Positions 22,094 to 34,014 of a DNA stretch of 64,000 nt are shown piece after piece. This stretch comes from Sclerotinia nivalis (lineage: Eukaryota; Ascomycota; Leotiomycetes; Helotiales; Sclerotiniaceae): assembly GCA_029531795.1 (NCBI GenBank), contig JAPEIS010000001.1:7192001-7256000 (forward strand), read 5' to 3'. Position numbers and translations under genes: made by a program. Position 1 is the first letter of the stretch; each line of letters begins with the position of its first letter. The notes under the pieces are model-generated. The model was not told the DNA's origin. It did no database searches and saw nothing but the letters and a program-made list of their open reading frames with translations.

Positions 22094-25000
22094 ATGATCG
22101 CAATGTCCCAATCGCTTCCAGACGTTCGGCCAGCACACGAGATGACAAGTCCCGAAATCAAACGCTTGGTAGATGAACTTTACAAGCAGCTCCAATCTCT
22201 AAAAAGGAGGTACCTATTGCAACCCCTTTTGTTGTATGTTTTTATTCTAAAAGTTTATACGCTCAGTGAAAGCTATCAGCGAGTTCTATGATGAATATCG
22301 CGAGAATATGATAGGATGTTTGTGGGAGTTTCCATCAACCCCAAGAAATGAAAATGGATTGACCTGTTTTCCAAACAATCAAACACATGAAAAACGATTC
22401 ATTTGGGTTTCGATCGATCAAACATTGCCGTCTCTTACTGGATTTTCGGAATGCGCATTGAGGGAATTACGAATGATCTTGCAGCAAAAATCGGGGAACA
22501 AACGAGTAAGGGTGAAATGCCTTAGCCCTTTTGAACACAGAGGCTACGAACTTGGGTTGGATTTTGAAAGTCCTCGTATTAATTTCAAGGTTCGCGATCG
22601 ATTGGTGAATATGATAAGTAAGAGATTTACTCGCTCCCCAAATTGTACAAAAACATACCATATACAATTTCAGTCGTCATTTCTCCATTCTAAACACAGA
22701 CACTAAGCATATTCACAGACAGGGCTTTGGGTAACCTGACATCAAATGGTTTCGATCCTCGATACCCGCCTAAGCAAAGTGGAGTGAGTTGGAGTTTCAG
22801 GAATCATTACTGTTTTCCACAAGCATGTTTCAGTAAATGGACGGTTTCCGAAACTCTTCAATGCCATAGGGCATTGGATAATCAAGATCTGAGGGTCGAA
22901 TTGAAACCAGATTCTGAATGGAGATATAGATGCCTTCGAAGTTCAATAAAGTCCAAGCTTTCATGTGCGACAGGTATTTCTGCACAGAGCAATCTTTGTT
23001 TACCGTTACTAATGCCTAATCTTAGACCTTTACAAGACAAGAAATCTATCCGTAAATGACATAGAGGTAGTTTTCATGCTGGGTCCCAAAACCATTGGAT
23101 GGGCATGGCGTTGTACAAGCAGTTTCTCCAGCTCAAAACTGCCCAATCTCCGGTACGCTTTGAAAGGTACAGGCAAAGTCGAACTGAACAACTGGAAAGA
23201 AACAGAGTTGGAAGCACTTGACAAGTCAGTCGAGCAAGGATGGTTATACTTGGAGCCAATCAACAGTACTAGCAAAGGTGGGGAACTCACAACTACTTTG
23301 AGGTCTCTCAACTTATCTAATGAGAAGATAGATTCCAAGATACGCGATGCCGATATCGAAGATGGTGAAATAGTTGAAACCATGCCTATCTCGGAAGTGG
23401 CATCTCCAATTGATGAAGTTGGGCTGAGAAACATAGAGGCATCGAACAACAAGAGAGCTAATCCACACAAGAGTGCGATTGAGAAGCTAGTACACGAATA
23501 TGGTAATCGAGAATTTCCAGAACCACGAGATGAACCATGGCTACGACTTCTGCAAAAGCATGGAATATCAAAAGCAGATTATACAGACTGGTTGAAGGTA
23601 AACTTATTCCCTTGTGTCTCTTCATTTCATTATACTTATCACATGTGTGGAGCAGTTGGAATCCTGTAATTTTGAAAGACCACCTACTTCAAAAGACAAT
23701 GGCATTTCTTCACCCACGCAGTCCTCGGCAACCCTTCCATCTGCTTTATCTATCCCATCCGTGCCACTGAAAACAGCGAAACCCGGAGCTCAAGTCTCAA
23801 ACGAAAACGAAGTGATGATTGTACGAGAGACTAGCGTGTCCCCGACTATGCTGCAAATCCGCGAGCAATTTGTCAATCGTCAAAGTAAGACATTCGACAA
23901 CGTGTACGGACAATTACTCGATCGGTGCATCTTGGAGGCCAAGGAATTACTTGAAGAGCAACATACTGTTCAAATGGCTACCTTAAATACCAAACTGCTT
24001 GAGGTCGGGCAGGAGAAGGTCGCCCTTGAAGATCAAACCTTGATACTCCAAGATCGGCTCGAAAAGAAATCAAATGAACTCGATAAATCAAAAGATGAGA
24101 TCGCGGTCAAGAATGCGGATACAAAGAAATATATTGATTCCCTTTTTCATGAAAATACCACAGCTAAGAAGGAGAAAGAGAGCGCTGAGGCAGAAAGTTT
24201 GGCTTTCCTTGAAAATGGAAAAACGTTGCAAAGAGAGCTTAACGAAAGCAAGGCAAGGCGAGACGAAATGGAGCTGGCCAACTCGAGTTTGGTTCAGCAA
24301 ATGGAAGAGTTGACCAAGGGAAAGAATGGAGCAGAAGCCAATTCAATGGAGTGGAAAGAGAAATTCGAGGCTAAAAAGTATGAGATGGATTCAGAATTTG
24401 GAAAATGGAATGGAGCTTTTACGGAGATTAACACGCGGCGACTTGAGCTGAAAGAAGAAATGAAGACTTTGAAGGACTGTATTTCAAAATTACGCGCAAT
24501 AAATGAGGCTGAAATAGCGAGTGCTCAGAAAACCAGAGAACGTGTCGGTCGAGAAATGGCTCTACAGGACCTCAAATTTGGCCAAGAAAAGGAATTTGAA
24601 GCCATCAAGCGAGCTCACCTTGAACACATTCAATTGGTCCGGAATACCGAGTATTGTCGAAGGTTAGAGGATGGGCAGAGCACCCAAACAAATGAGAAAA
24701 GGTTGCAGTCCTTGGCCACCAATCCAACCATGGAGCAGAAGGAATCAACTCCACGCGATCAAAATATGGACCAGAATATGGACGAGCAAATCGCTGTGGG
24801 GTTTGCAGGATATAGACAAATTGCGCCTAAACGTCTCGCACATTCTCCTATGCAGCCAGCTCCTATTCAGCCAGTTCCTATTCAATCGCCTGTTGCATCA
24901 ACTCCCGTCCTTGTATCCGTTAACCATTTCAATTTTTATTACGAGCTAGGGCTGTTACCTCAATCTCCTGGTCCCGAAATAATTCCTTCTAAATTGTCCG

Positions 25001-25827
25001 TGTTCAATCATGCGTTCCTCGAAAAAGTCTTTGGTGGCTACACCAATTTCTGGAATAACGTTAACATGCAGCTAATGCTAGAACATAAGCCACGGCGTCG
25101 AAATAATAACGATGTTTGTTGGCCTCGAATTTTAAAAATCCACAATGATACGGCTCCAGGTTTTGATTTGAGGCAACGCCCGAGTATCGGGAAACACGGT
25201 GCTCTTCTACTCATTCGCGATCTTGACGATAAAATATTTGTGGGAAATGAATATCCGACATTTCTCAACACAGTTCAGGGCCATGCCGTTTATATCGGGC
25301 AATACAAAATTATCAAACAGATTGTGAATGATCCTTCCGTGCATCCCCTCGGCCTCGAATTCAAAGATTACCTACTGAAAAATCAACTCAAAATCGAAAG
25401 AGGAAGAAGCTGGTCCAAGAAACAATTCGGTAATAGGCGACCTATTAAAAATATACACTCTATGCTCACAGCCTTCGAGAAAGATTGCATTAAAACCAGT
25501 TGGACTGTATTCGAATACGTGGGATTTGATCTCAAAAGTTACGAGGCGTTACTTACAAAGTATAGCCAAATTGAACCTTTTTGTAATAGGAAAAGGGGTA
25601 TTCCGTTGGTAGATGCTGATGGAGGGTTTGAGCATACTCTTTTGAATGAAATCTTGAATAGTAGCTCATTGAAAAAGAGAGTTCATGATGTTGAAGACTC
25701 GAGCGAATGTGAAAGGAAGAGGTTGAAGAAGTCTCATGATAATGGAACATCGAAATCTCCGTCGGTTCGAGAGATAGAGGATGATTCGACTATCGTGGTG
25801 GATGTCTCTCCCAGGAGACTTCGATGA
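22094..25827 (+). CDS. Large coiled-coil protein of unknown function
   Basis: Five exons, 22094-22209, 22280-22617, 22719-22973, 23026-23597 and 23656-25827, join to 1150 residues. The N-terminal 200 residues look folded (WEFPSTPRNENGLTCFPNNQ) with no known domain. The middle, from about residue 485 to 690, is a long coiled coil (EVGQEKVALEDQTLILQDRL onward). The C-terminal third holds a globular part around GKHGALLLIRDLDDKIFVGN and GHAVYIGQYKIIKQI, which resembles the fungal DUF6697-type region found after coiled coils; that match is tentative. The end is basic with DSSECERKRLKKSHD, a possible nuclear signal. The first splice uses acceptor 22278-22279; the earlier AG would give a stop. Function unknown. 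Confidence 0.75.
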
Positions 25828-26726
25828 AGTGTTGGATGGTGTTTGTGGCACTGGTTCAATATCCAGCAGAGCACATTGCTAGGACTAGAGTGAAGCTAGA
25901 GAAAGGGAAATTTTATGTCTGTGTTTCTTTGCGGGGAGTTTGGAGGTCGGGAAGTGAGTTTGTTTCTTTGAGCTGTTTTGGTTTTCCGGGAGAGATCCGG
26001 TCGTTTGAGAAGGGGTGATATGGTCGCTTGGACATAGGTGTTTAATGGGGTGGAGGCTTCATACATTGCAATACGGTAGCTCAAACGCCGGTGAAATACC
26101 ACTATTTCTTTCAATTTTTCTACTTACTTAATAAAGGGGAACTAGGTGTCAAATCCTGGGCTGATCCGGGTTGAAGATGTTGTCAGTTGGGGTGGGTGAG
26201 AGGGACGGCGGGCTGGTAGGTATGATGTGTTCATCTGAATAGTTGCACTTGTTTGGCTGTGTTAGATACCCAGATACTATCTGTAAATGTTTGATCACTG
26301 GTGGATCCATTGCTTGCGCTTCTTATTCAAATTGACTATGCATAGTGTATCAGTGAAGGAAACGCACGGAAGATCAATAAGTACCTGGTACATTGCTGCT
26401 GCCACCAGTGTGCGTATCCCACAGAATATCAGAGCCTCAGAAGTTTTTGCCACCAGATATTTTTATGGAGATTGGGGATGGGATTTTTAAACATGCGAGG
26501 GATTCTGAATAACTTGTTTTGAAAGTTTTTCAAAGCTATTTACTTAGAGCCAGGGGAAAATATGATAGTAGGTTATAGCAATCTATGTTGTGAGATGATG
26601 GGTAATAAGGAAGAAGATATATTTATTCGGGAAAACTCTATAAACACCCTCACAACCGAATCCAGCAATAAACTCCACAAACCTTCCAAATCTACTCACC
26701 AATATCAAAATCCCCCGCTTACTCCT
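25828..26726. other. 3' flanking region between two convergent genes
   Basis: Roughly 900 bases, AT-rich in the second half. No open frame with recognisable protein; it should contain the untranslated ends of the coiled-coil and RING-like genes. Confidence 0.55.
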
Positions 26727-28131
26727 TCACTCCCCCTCCGATTTCCACTCCGCGCGACTATTACACAGAATTAGTATTTCATCTGAACTCACCCTCACGC
26801 AACCTCTATCCATCCTAAAAAAAAAGAACCAAAAAGGAAAAAGGAAAAAAAAAAACATACCAAATACAACACGTAAGCCGTCTTTCCCCCAGACTATCCC
26901 GCCACTGTTCAAAACATCCCTTACAAACATTCTGACCACATTGCGCACGGCACCACTCTGCATCTTCGTCGTGGGCAATAGGCTCAAAACACAAGGGACA
27001 ATCTGCCAGAGGTTTGCGGAGGAGCGGGCGTTGAATGGGATGGGGTTGAAATATTGGTTGTATTGCGATTGGTCCAGGGATGGCAAATCGTCGTAATCGA
27101 AGATTGCGGATAATTTCCGCACGCGCAGCAGTCTCTTGTTGTAAGACTTGGATTCGAAGTGCTTGTTCTCGTTGTCGTTCTCGTTGTTGTTGTCGTGCTG
27201 CGTTTTGTGCTTGGAGTTGAGCTTGGAGTAATCTTTGGGCTTCTTCTCTTCGGGCTTCTTCTTCGCGTAGTCTTAGCCCTTCTTGTCTTTCTGCTTCTTC
27301 TCTTTCTCGCCTTTCTTGCTCCTGTCTTTCTCTTCTTGCCGTCTCTTCTCTTTCCCGCCGCTCTTCTTCGCGTATCCGCTCTTCCTCTCGAATTCTCTCT
27401 TCTTCGCGCATCCACTCTTCCTCTCGAATTCTTTCCTCCTCTAGAATTCTCTCCTCGCGTATCCGCTCTTCCTCTTGTATCCGCTCTTCCTGTATACTCT
27501 CCCGATTCTCCTTACATGTCCTAAATTCCTCCCATAACCTGAATTCCTCCCATATCCGTGTCCTATCTTCATCTTGCCTCCTTATCAACTCCCTCTCATT
27601 CAACTTCCTCTGCGCAATCTGTGCTCTTAACATCCTAATCCTATCCGCCGGCGGTACTGGATTTATCTCCAAAGGTATGAAATCCTGCGCCGCAGCCACT
27701 GGCTCCAGTACCGCAACAGGAATTTGATTCCTTCCCCTCTGCACCATTCGTAAGGGGGCTTGCGCTCTCACTTGTTCCTCGACCACCCTTTGAAGTGATA
27801 GTTGCATTCTCTTCACTTTCTCCCACCACTTTCTCCCCACTTCTTCATTCTGAGGATGACTTCCACCCTGTTTGTGTATGCAACATAGCACTTCCCCCAA
27901 TAGCTCCTCCATACTATCCTTAACCTCTCTTTCATTATAGTCCCAGCCGGAAATAGGTAGCGAGGAAAGTTTATTTAATAGTTTAGCTGCTATGATGCGT
28001 TTTGGCTTTCCAATGGGTTTCAAGCATCTGGGGTGGCCGGGTTTAGATTTGGAGATTCCGACGCAGTTGAAAGGGGTGTCTCCTTTAGGGTCGATGGAAA
28101 AGATTTCGCAGGCGTTCCATTGGGTTCGCAT
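26727..28131 (-). CDS. RING-like zinc finger protein with long charged helix
   Basis: Likely E3 ubiquitin-ligase-type protein. Two exons on the minus strand, 28131-26861 and 26814-26727, give 452 residues. The first 180 residues are folded or mixed. From about residue 205 to 330 there is a very regular Glu/Arg helix of EERIREEERIREE units. A Cys-rich finger starts at residue 378: CPLCFEPI, then WCRAQCGQNVCKGCFEQW, then RLTCCIW. This fits the fungal RING pattern in which WCRAQCGQN is followed by TCVYCR. Here the last ligand pair is unusual, since the splice leads to MDRGC rather than another Cys close by. The 46-base intron has a strong pyrimidine tract, so the model is plausible. Ligase activity is inference. 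Confidence 0.75.
27090..27530 (-). repeat. Glu/Arg-coding repeat of the RING-like gene
   Basis: Degenerate 18-21 base units encode EERIREE and related blocks, so the non-coding strand is a CT-rich run (CTCTTCCTCTCGAATTC and similar, near 27379-27425). Single alpha-helix or coiled-coil structure is expected. The repeat also explains long hydrophobic frames on the plus strand, which are not genes. Confidence 0.85.
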
Positions 28132-29581
28132 AGTGAAGGTCTTGTTGGACAGGGATGATGTTGGTTGTTTGGAGTGGAAATGTGGTTTTTGTGCTATTTT
28201 TGGTATTATGGTTGATTTTGAGGTCTATTATGGGTGAATAAAGAAAGAGATGTATTTACAGTAAGTAAGTAGCATAAGAAAATTAGAAAAGAAACTCGGC
28301 CTCTCCAAATACGCAGGGAGTCATTTATGAAATTTCTTCCAAGGTTGACAGGTTCGATACTCGGTGAAGCTAGAATGTAGGTAGAACATACGGCTGTAAC
28401 TCATGCATATTCTGTACCGACTTCTTTGAAGTGCTCTACGATTCCAAAGCAGTGAATATTGACCACGTCATTACATGTTACAAGGGCATGTCTGCAAAAA
28501 CATTTCGTACCATGGTTCTCCAAGTGTTGATTGGGCTGAAGATCTCATAGTTATCCTGTTTCTTTGTAAGGCGGTCTACTTCGAAGTCTTTTCATCACGG
28601 ATGAAACATTTGAAACAAATCCTCCTGAGTTAGCCCCTTGGGGTGCTTAGCCCTGGCCCCTTATATTCAAAACAATGGGATGGGAGATATATCAATTTCA
28701 TGCAAATAATAGTATTTACGATTGCTGAATTTTTGGTTTAGTGCAAAGTTATCTGCACCTGCCAGCACATTTGCTAAAAGGAATACCTCTTAATATTTTT
28801 AATGTGAACACCCATTAATTTCGAATTCTGGAGAGATGCTGATGCTTCAAAGAATTAGTTTCGTCGAGGCAATGATTTTATCTTCCATAAGCTAGACTTG
28901 ATGTTGTTCTTGGCTACAAAATTTTCCACTTGAAGCCCGCAACCCCTTTCGTAATAATGCGAGAATATGAATTGTATCTATCCCCAATGAAATTTATCGA
29001 GGAACTACCAAAGGACCGTAAATTTCAGATATGCAAAATAAATTTGTCTCACTGCGTGCGACCAACAAGTATATCTTAAATACTTGTCCGATTCGGATTA
29101 GCTGCAACTGAAATGGAAATCGCATCAACTGGATGATCGACAGAAGGTGGTGAAGTCGCATTGTAAGATCTTACCTTCGCCCAGAACAATGAGTAGATAT
29201 CACCTTACCCGAATAGAAGTAAAGTTTTCGTGGATGGGACGAATACTGGCTTGAGACAGGAAGGCTTGGTGGATCGATTCTGAAGATTAACTTAATCGGA
29301 CCATTCTTGGTGTCTGGCCGTGGCTTTACTTCTTCAAAAGCTTGTGTTCCTCCTTGCTGAACTCTTAGACACCTACAGTACAACCATAGAAGGCCCACAT
29401 GCCAACGCTCGGGATCCGTCATACAAGAACTCTTGACTTGGAAGACTCAAATCAATGATACATCTTTTGTAGAAGACTAACGAGTAAGACTCCTTGCTTT
29501 AGTATCTTCTCGAGCCTTAAAGCAGACATTAAAAGTCTCTCATCCCCGAAAAAAAGTCATCGACCTACCACAACCTTCACA
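28132..29581. other. Intergenic region, no supported gene
   Basis: About 1.45 kb, AT-rich. A minus-strand frame at 29171-29422 has no recognisable features. The last 100 bases lead into a good start context (CACAATGTC) at 29582. Confidence 0.5.
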
Positions 29582-30257
29582 ATGTCAACCACTCCACCAC
29601 AACCTACCAAGACTGGTCTTCAAGGCTTCAACGCCTCCTCATCTATCGTATCCGCATCTTCAGCGTACCAACTCTACTACGTCCGTTTCTATTCTCCCAC
29701 CACTCACCCCAACAGACCTTCATCATATGCACGTGACTATAACCCTTTCATTAACTCACATTCCCCACCTCAAACCGCCAAGTTTATCTTTGATTTTTTG
29801 TGCTCTCTTAATTTCTTCAGCTCATGCGGTTTCGGTTCCTCATAACCTTTAAAAGACTTCCTTTGTGGAAAATGATTAACCTCCAACCTCCCAGTCGATC
29901 GGCTATCGCCCAAGATGGGGTCCTGGTTCGATCGAAGCCTCCACCACAATTTACATCGGATGCGCACTTGGCACTGCTGGGAGAACTGCTGGAAAACCAT
30001 ATAGACAAACAAACATCGCGACAGAAAAGAGAGAGAGGAAGTCAGAACGAGTGAATGTATATTGGTTGGGGAAAATCAATAATGTGGATAGATTGGTGAA
30101 GATTATGGGGAATGTGAGTTGGATCAATGGTTTGAAGGGAATTGAGAAGTCTAAGAAGGTATGGTGTGAGAGAGTTGCCTTCCAGATTAATTGGGATAGT
30201 ACCTGGGTTGTTTCTGGATGGGTTAGATTGCCGAAGGATGGATGTGGAGAGGATTAA
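29582..30257 (+). CDS. Small orphan protein, two exons
   Basis: Proposed exons 29582-29680 and 29895-30257 (donor GTCCGT, acceptor CTCCCAG, phase 0) give 153 residues. The reading frame of the second exon is open for 121 codons with coding-like composition. It runs SIGYRPRWGPGSIEAST, then TIYIGCALGTAGRTAGKPYR, then VNVYWLGKINNVDRL, and ends in a Trp-rich segment (WDSTWVVSGWVRL). The first exon (MSTTPPQPTKTGLQGFNASS) is Ser/Thr-rich. No signal peptide and no known domain. Neither exon alone looks convincing, but together they form an uninterrupted frame with correct signals. The intron is long for this window (214 bases), so another donor is possible. Confidence 0.45.
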
Positions 30258-31271
30258 GAGGGTCTGGAACGTGGGAGCTTGAGAGAATATGATTCGGAAG
30301 AGCTCAATGGGATTCGGAGAGGAACAACACCATCGTTCTAAGCAATGGGTATTGGCAGCCCTACTGCCGAACCAATTGCAAAGACTGGGCTCGTTAATAA
30401 CTTCTTAAAGAGCTTGAGATAAATTTAGATAATATCTCCAACATGCAGCGTTGATCTTTATGCATCTTAGATCCAATCAAAGTGCGCGATGAATGCTTGT
30501 TCCTAGAAAGCTTCCAACGAATTTTCCTTCAACAAAACAGGGAGCTGTGCACACGACATTAATAAATATAATATTACTCACACAATTACCCTAGAACCCT
30601 CAGTATAGTTACATAGGTGAAGTCATATCTGTTTTTTCCTTATCGAGAAGAATATACATACTCCAAACGCCACCATGTAACACAAAAACGGTAAAAGTCT
30701 CGATGCGGGGGAATCAATGATCTTGAAGCTTAATCCTCGTATTATGATGGGAAATCTCTTCTCTTATTGTTGTCGCAATCGAAGAGAATATTTTCATCTT
30801 CTTCTTCTTCTTCTTTTCTCTATTTTTTATATAATCCAGTTCCCCTTATCTTTGTTAGCAAAGCCAAGTATGGTTAAGCTTCTACCAAGTGTTCCAAGGT
30901 TCGGAATTCCAAGCGTCATGAGTGGCTAATTGCTATAACTCAGGGCACCTGGGTAGAATAACCTTAGATAGCGCGCATACTTGAACTGAACTAAACCAAA
31001 CCAACTTTTTCCTTCACACGCACGACATCCTCATCTTCTCCTTCTGTTGATCAGATACTGCACTTCGCCTTGTTCTACATAACACAAATGAATTGCATCG
31101 CGAAAAAAAGGAAACTTACTACCATTATCTATCTCCTTGCAGGTTGAAGAATTATTGGATCATTCTACAATTGGCCAGGCCCGCAGCTCCTTACCTTAAC
31201 CTTACCTCATATCGAGTATCAGCCGGTCAAAACATTGGTAACCCTCGACAGCGATACACGTTCTCTTCGCA
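30258..31271. other. Promoter and leader region of the magnesium transporter
   Basis: AT-rich, with a short CTT microsatellite near 30799-30815. A 70-codon frame at 30717-30929 has one hydrophobic stretch but no other support. No gene called. Confidence 0.5.
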
Positions 31272-34014
31272 ATGTCCGCACCACTATTACCTCGTGCGAC
31301 AGAGCCTATGAGCTCAACTACTCAGGACACAACACCTCAAAGACCGGAACCTACTGCTATACAGCCACCACAAGATAATGTCAATGATTCCAATACGACT
31401 TCAATGCCAAACATCGGGAAAGAGAGGAATAACAAGAAGAAAAGAAATAATCATCGAGGTGGAAAGAAAAAGAGACCAAGAAGACAATCTTTTGCTGCAT
31501 CAACCGAGGATGGGAATGGTATGCCTGAAACACCGATGGCACAACGAGTTGTTCCGCAAAGTGCTGCGAGATCAAGTTTCTATAGAGGAAGAAATTTAAG
31601 TGCGACTAGTATTGAGAGTGAGGAACTTTTGGATCACAGGTTAGTCTCTTAATGGCATACAATGTATTACATCCGCTAATATACTTTTGCGACAGAGAAC
31701 ATCAAAGTATGCGACCTCGAAGATCTTCGACAATGGGACAAAATGCTTTTGGTCAGATGTATGATAGCCCTTCTTTCAATCGACCTTCATATAGTAACCC
31801 ATTCAAATCATCGGATACTATCACCCGAAGGCCTGCGACCGGAAAATCGAAGAACAATACCGACGACGAAGCTTTGATAGAAGAAACGGACGAGAGAACC
31901 CCACTTATATCTAGCTCTTCGAAATCTAAAAGTTCTACTACTCTCCCTCAACAAGGAAAACGTAGTCGCCGAAGCTCGAGCAGGTCATCAGGTCATAGCA
32001 AAAGAAAAACCATTTTCGAAAAGACTACTTCTGGATTGGCTAGGCAGAATGATGAATATAATGTTAACTATCCACCCTCGGTTCCAGGGTCTCCAGTGCT
32101 CGGGGCTACAAATCAGGATATGAGCTTTGGAGATGTGATGGTTCGCGATCACTCTCCAGATCGAGATTCTATGCATGTAGGGTCGATGAGATCTTTCAGA
32201 TCTCTCCCAGAGGAGGCATGTCAGGACGATTCAGTTCCCGGTTCCCCACGAAAGGGATCTTCATATGGAGAACGTAGACATACTATAGCAATGCAAGCAG
32301 AGGAAGATGTATGCTTTCCGGTCGATATGTCTGAAATGGCAGAAGAAGATATTCCTCAACAAGAAGATGGAGCATACAGGCCGCGCCGCCATAAACGAAA
32401 ATTTCCAGATCTATCTTTCCTTGATGATTGGAGCAGATTTGAAAAAGAAGGTAGAAGTGAGGAGCGAAGGGCTAAAAAGATTACAGAACCTCAATTGATA
32501 GGTGGACGTCTTCGACCAATTCATAAAGGTTGGCATCGAGCAGAGGATGATGCACCATATCGTTTCACCTATTTCAATGAAGAATTTCCAAGTACAATTC
32601 ACAGTCAGACAATTTCAGAACTTGTTCAACCTGGCGGAAGTTTCAAAGAGTTATTTGTTCCTGCTCGTCCTATACTTGATGATAGTTCTGAATCTGAAAC
32701 AGAAGATGAGGCCGATGATGTGGAAGTTCGCCGCGAAAGTGCATATATAAACCATGCTCTGGGTCAAAATCATGGAGATTCTAGATCGGAAACTCGTCAG
32801 TCATCAATAATTGATATGGCAAACCAAGAATCAAAACGTACTGAATCTAGACGTCTAGGACGCACTTCAAGCTCGCATTCTAGACAAACATCTAGCGAAG
32901 CATCTCCGAATAAGTCTCCTCCACCGAACGAAGAAAAGCCGAAAAAATATGGCGATCGTCCTACCTGGTGGCTTGATGTTCTTTCTCCGACGGATGCAGA
33001 GATGAAGATCATTTCGAAAGCCTTTGGAATACATCCATTGACAGCTGAGGATATCTTAATGCAGGAAGCTCGAGAAAAGGTGGAATTATTTCGACATTAC
33101 TACTTTGTCAATTATCGATCATTCGAACAGGATATGAACAACGAAAATTTCTTAGAGCCTGTCAATATGTATGTGGTAGTCTTTCGTGAAGGGGTTATCA
33201 GTTTTCACTTTTCTCAAACGCCACACCCAGCAAATGTTCGAAGGAGAATTCGACAATTGAAAGATTACTTGAGGCTCACAGCTGATTGGATATCATATGC
33301 TATCATTGATGACATTACTGATGTTTTTGCTCCTTTAATTCAAACTATTGAAGATGAAGTTGATGATATTGATGATGCTATTTTGAAACTTCACTCTCCC
33401 GCAGAGAATGAAAAGTCAAATAAGGATAATGAGAAAAAATCCGAAGCTGGTGATGGTACATCAGGAGAAAGTGGAGGAGATATGCTTCGAAGAGTTGGTG
33501 ATTGTCGAAAGAAAGTTATGGGTCTTTACAGATTGCTAGGAAATAAAGCAGATGTTATCAAGGGATTCGCCAAAAGGTGTAATGAGCAGTGGGAAATTGC
33601 ACCACGAAGTGAGATTGGATTATATTTGGGAGATATTCAGGATCATATTGTTACTATGACTGGAAATTTATCTCATTACGAAAAGTATGTCATCTTCAAA
33701 TTTTTGGCATTAATATGCATTACTAACACGTCTATAGAATCCTAGCTCGCTCTCACGGCAACTATCTTGCTCAAATCAACATTCGTATGAATGAACGTCA
33801 AGAACAAACCGCTGATGTTCTCGGTAAACTTACGGTTCTAGGAACAATCGTCCTACCCATGAATATCATTACTGGTCTTTGGGGTATGAACGTATGGGTA
33901 CCAGGTCAGGAGTATGAGGGAGATTTGACATGGTTTTGGTGTATCACAGCTGGATTATTAGCTTTTGGATTGGCTTGCTTCTATATTGCTAAGACGGCTT
34001 ATAAGATTGTTTAG
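31272..34014 (+). CDS. CorA-family magnesium transporter (Mnr2/Alr1-like)
   Basis: Mg2+ channel-like transporter. Three exons, 31272-31639, 31696-33684 and 33738-34014, give 877 residues. The first 430 residues are a disordered basic/Ser-rich tail that includes ERTPLI at residues 189-194, preceded by acidic residues, which fits an ExxxLI vacuolar sorting signal. The CorA cytosolic domain follows: RPTWWLDVLSPTDAEMKII, then FGIHPLTAEDILMQEAREKV, then HYYFVNYRSF and DWISYAIIDDITDVFAPLI. The end has two membrane helices around VLGTIVLPMNIITGLW and WFWCITAGLLAFGLACFY, with the signature Gly-Met-Asn at 835-837. The long N-terminal tail and sorting motif favour the vacuolar Mnr2 type over plasma-membrane Alr1; this is inference. 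Confidence 0.92.

Noticed and set aside
27159..27524. Hydrophobic 121-codon plus-strand frame
   Set aside because: It is the opposite strand of the Glu/Arg repeat; Leu/Val-rich by composition only.
29910..29945. B-box-like GGTTCGATC
   Set aside because: Lies inside the proposed orphan gene and lacks matching tRNA arms.
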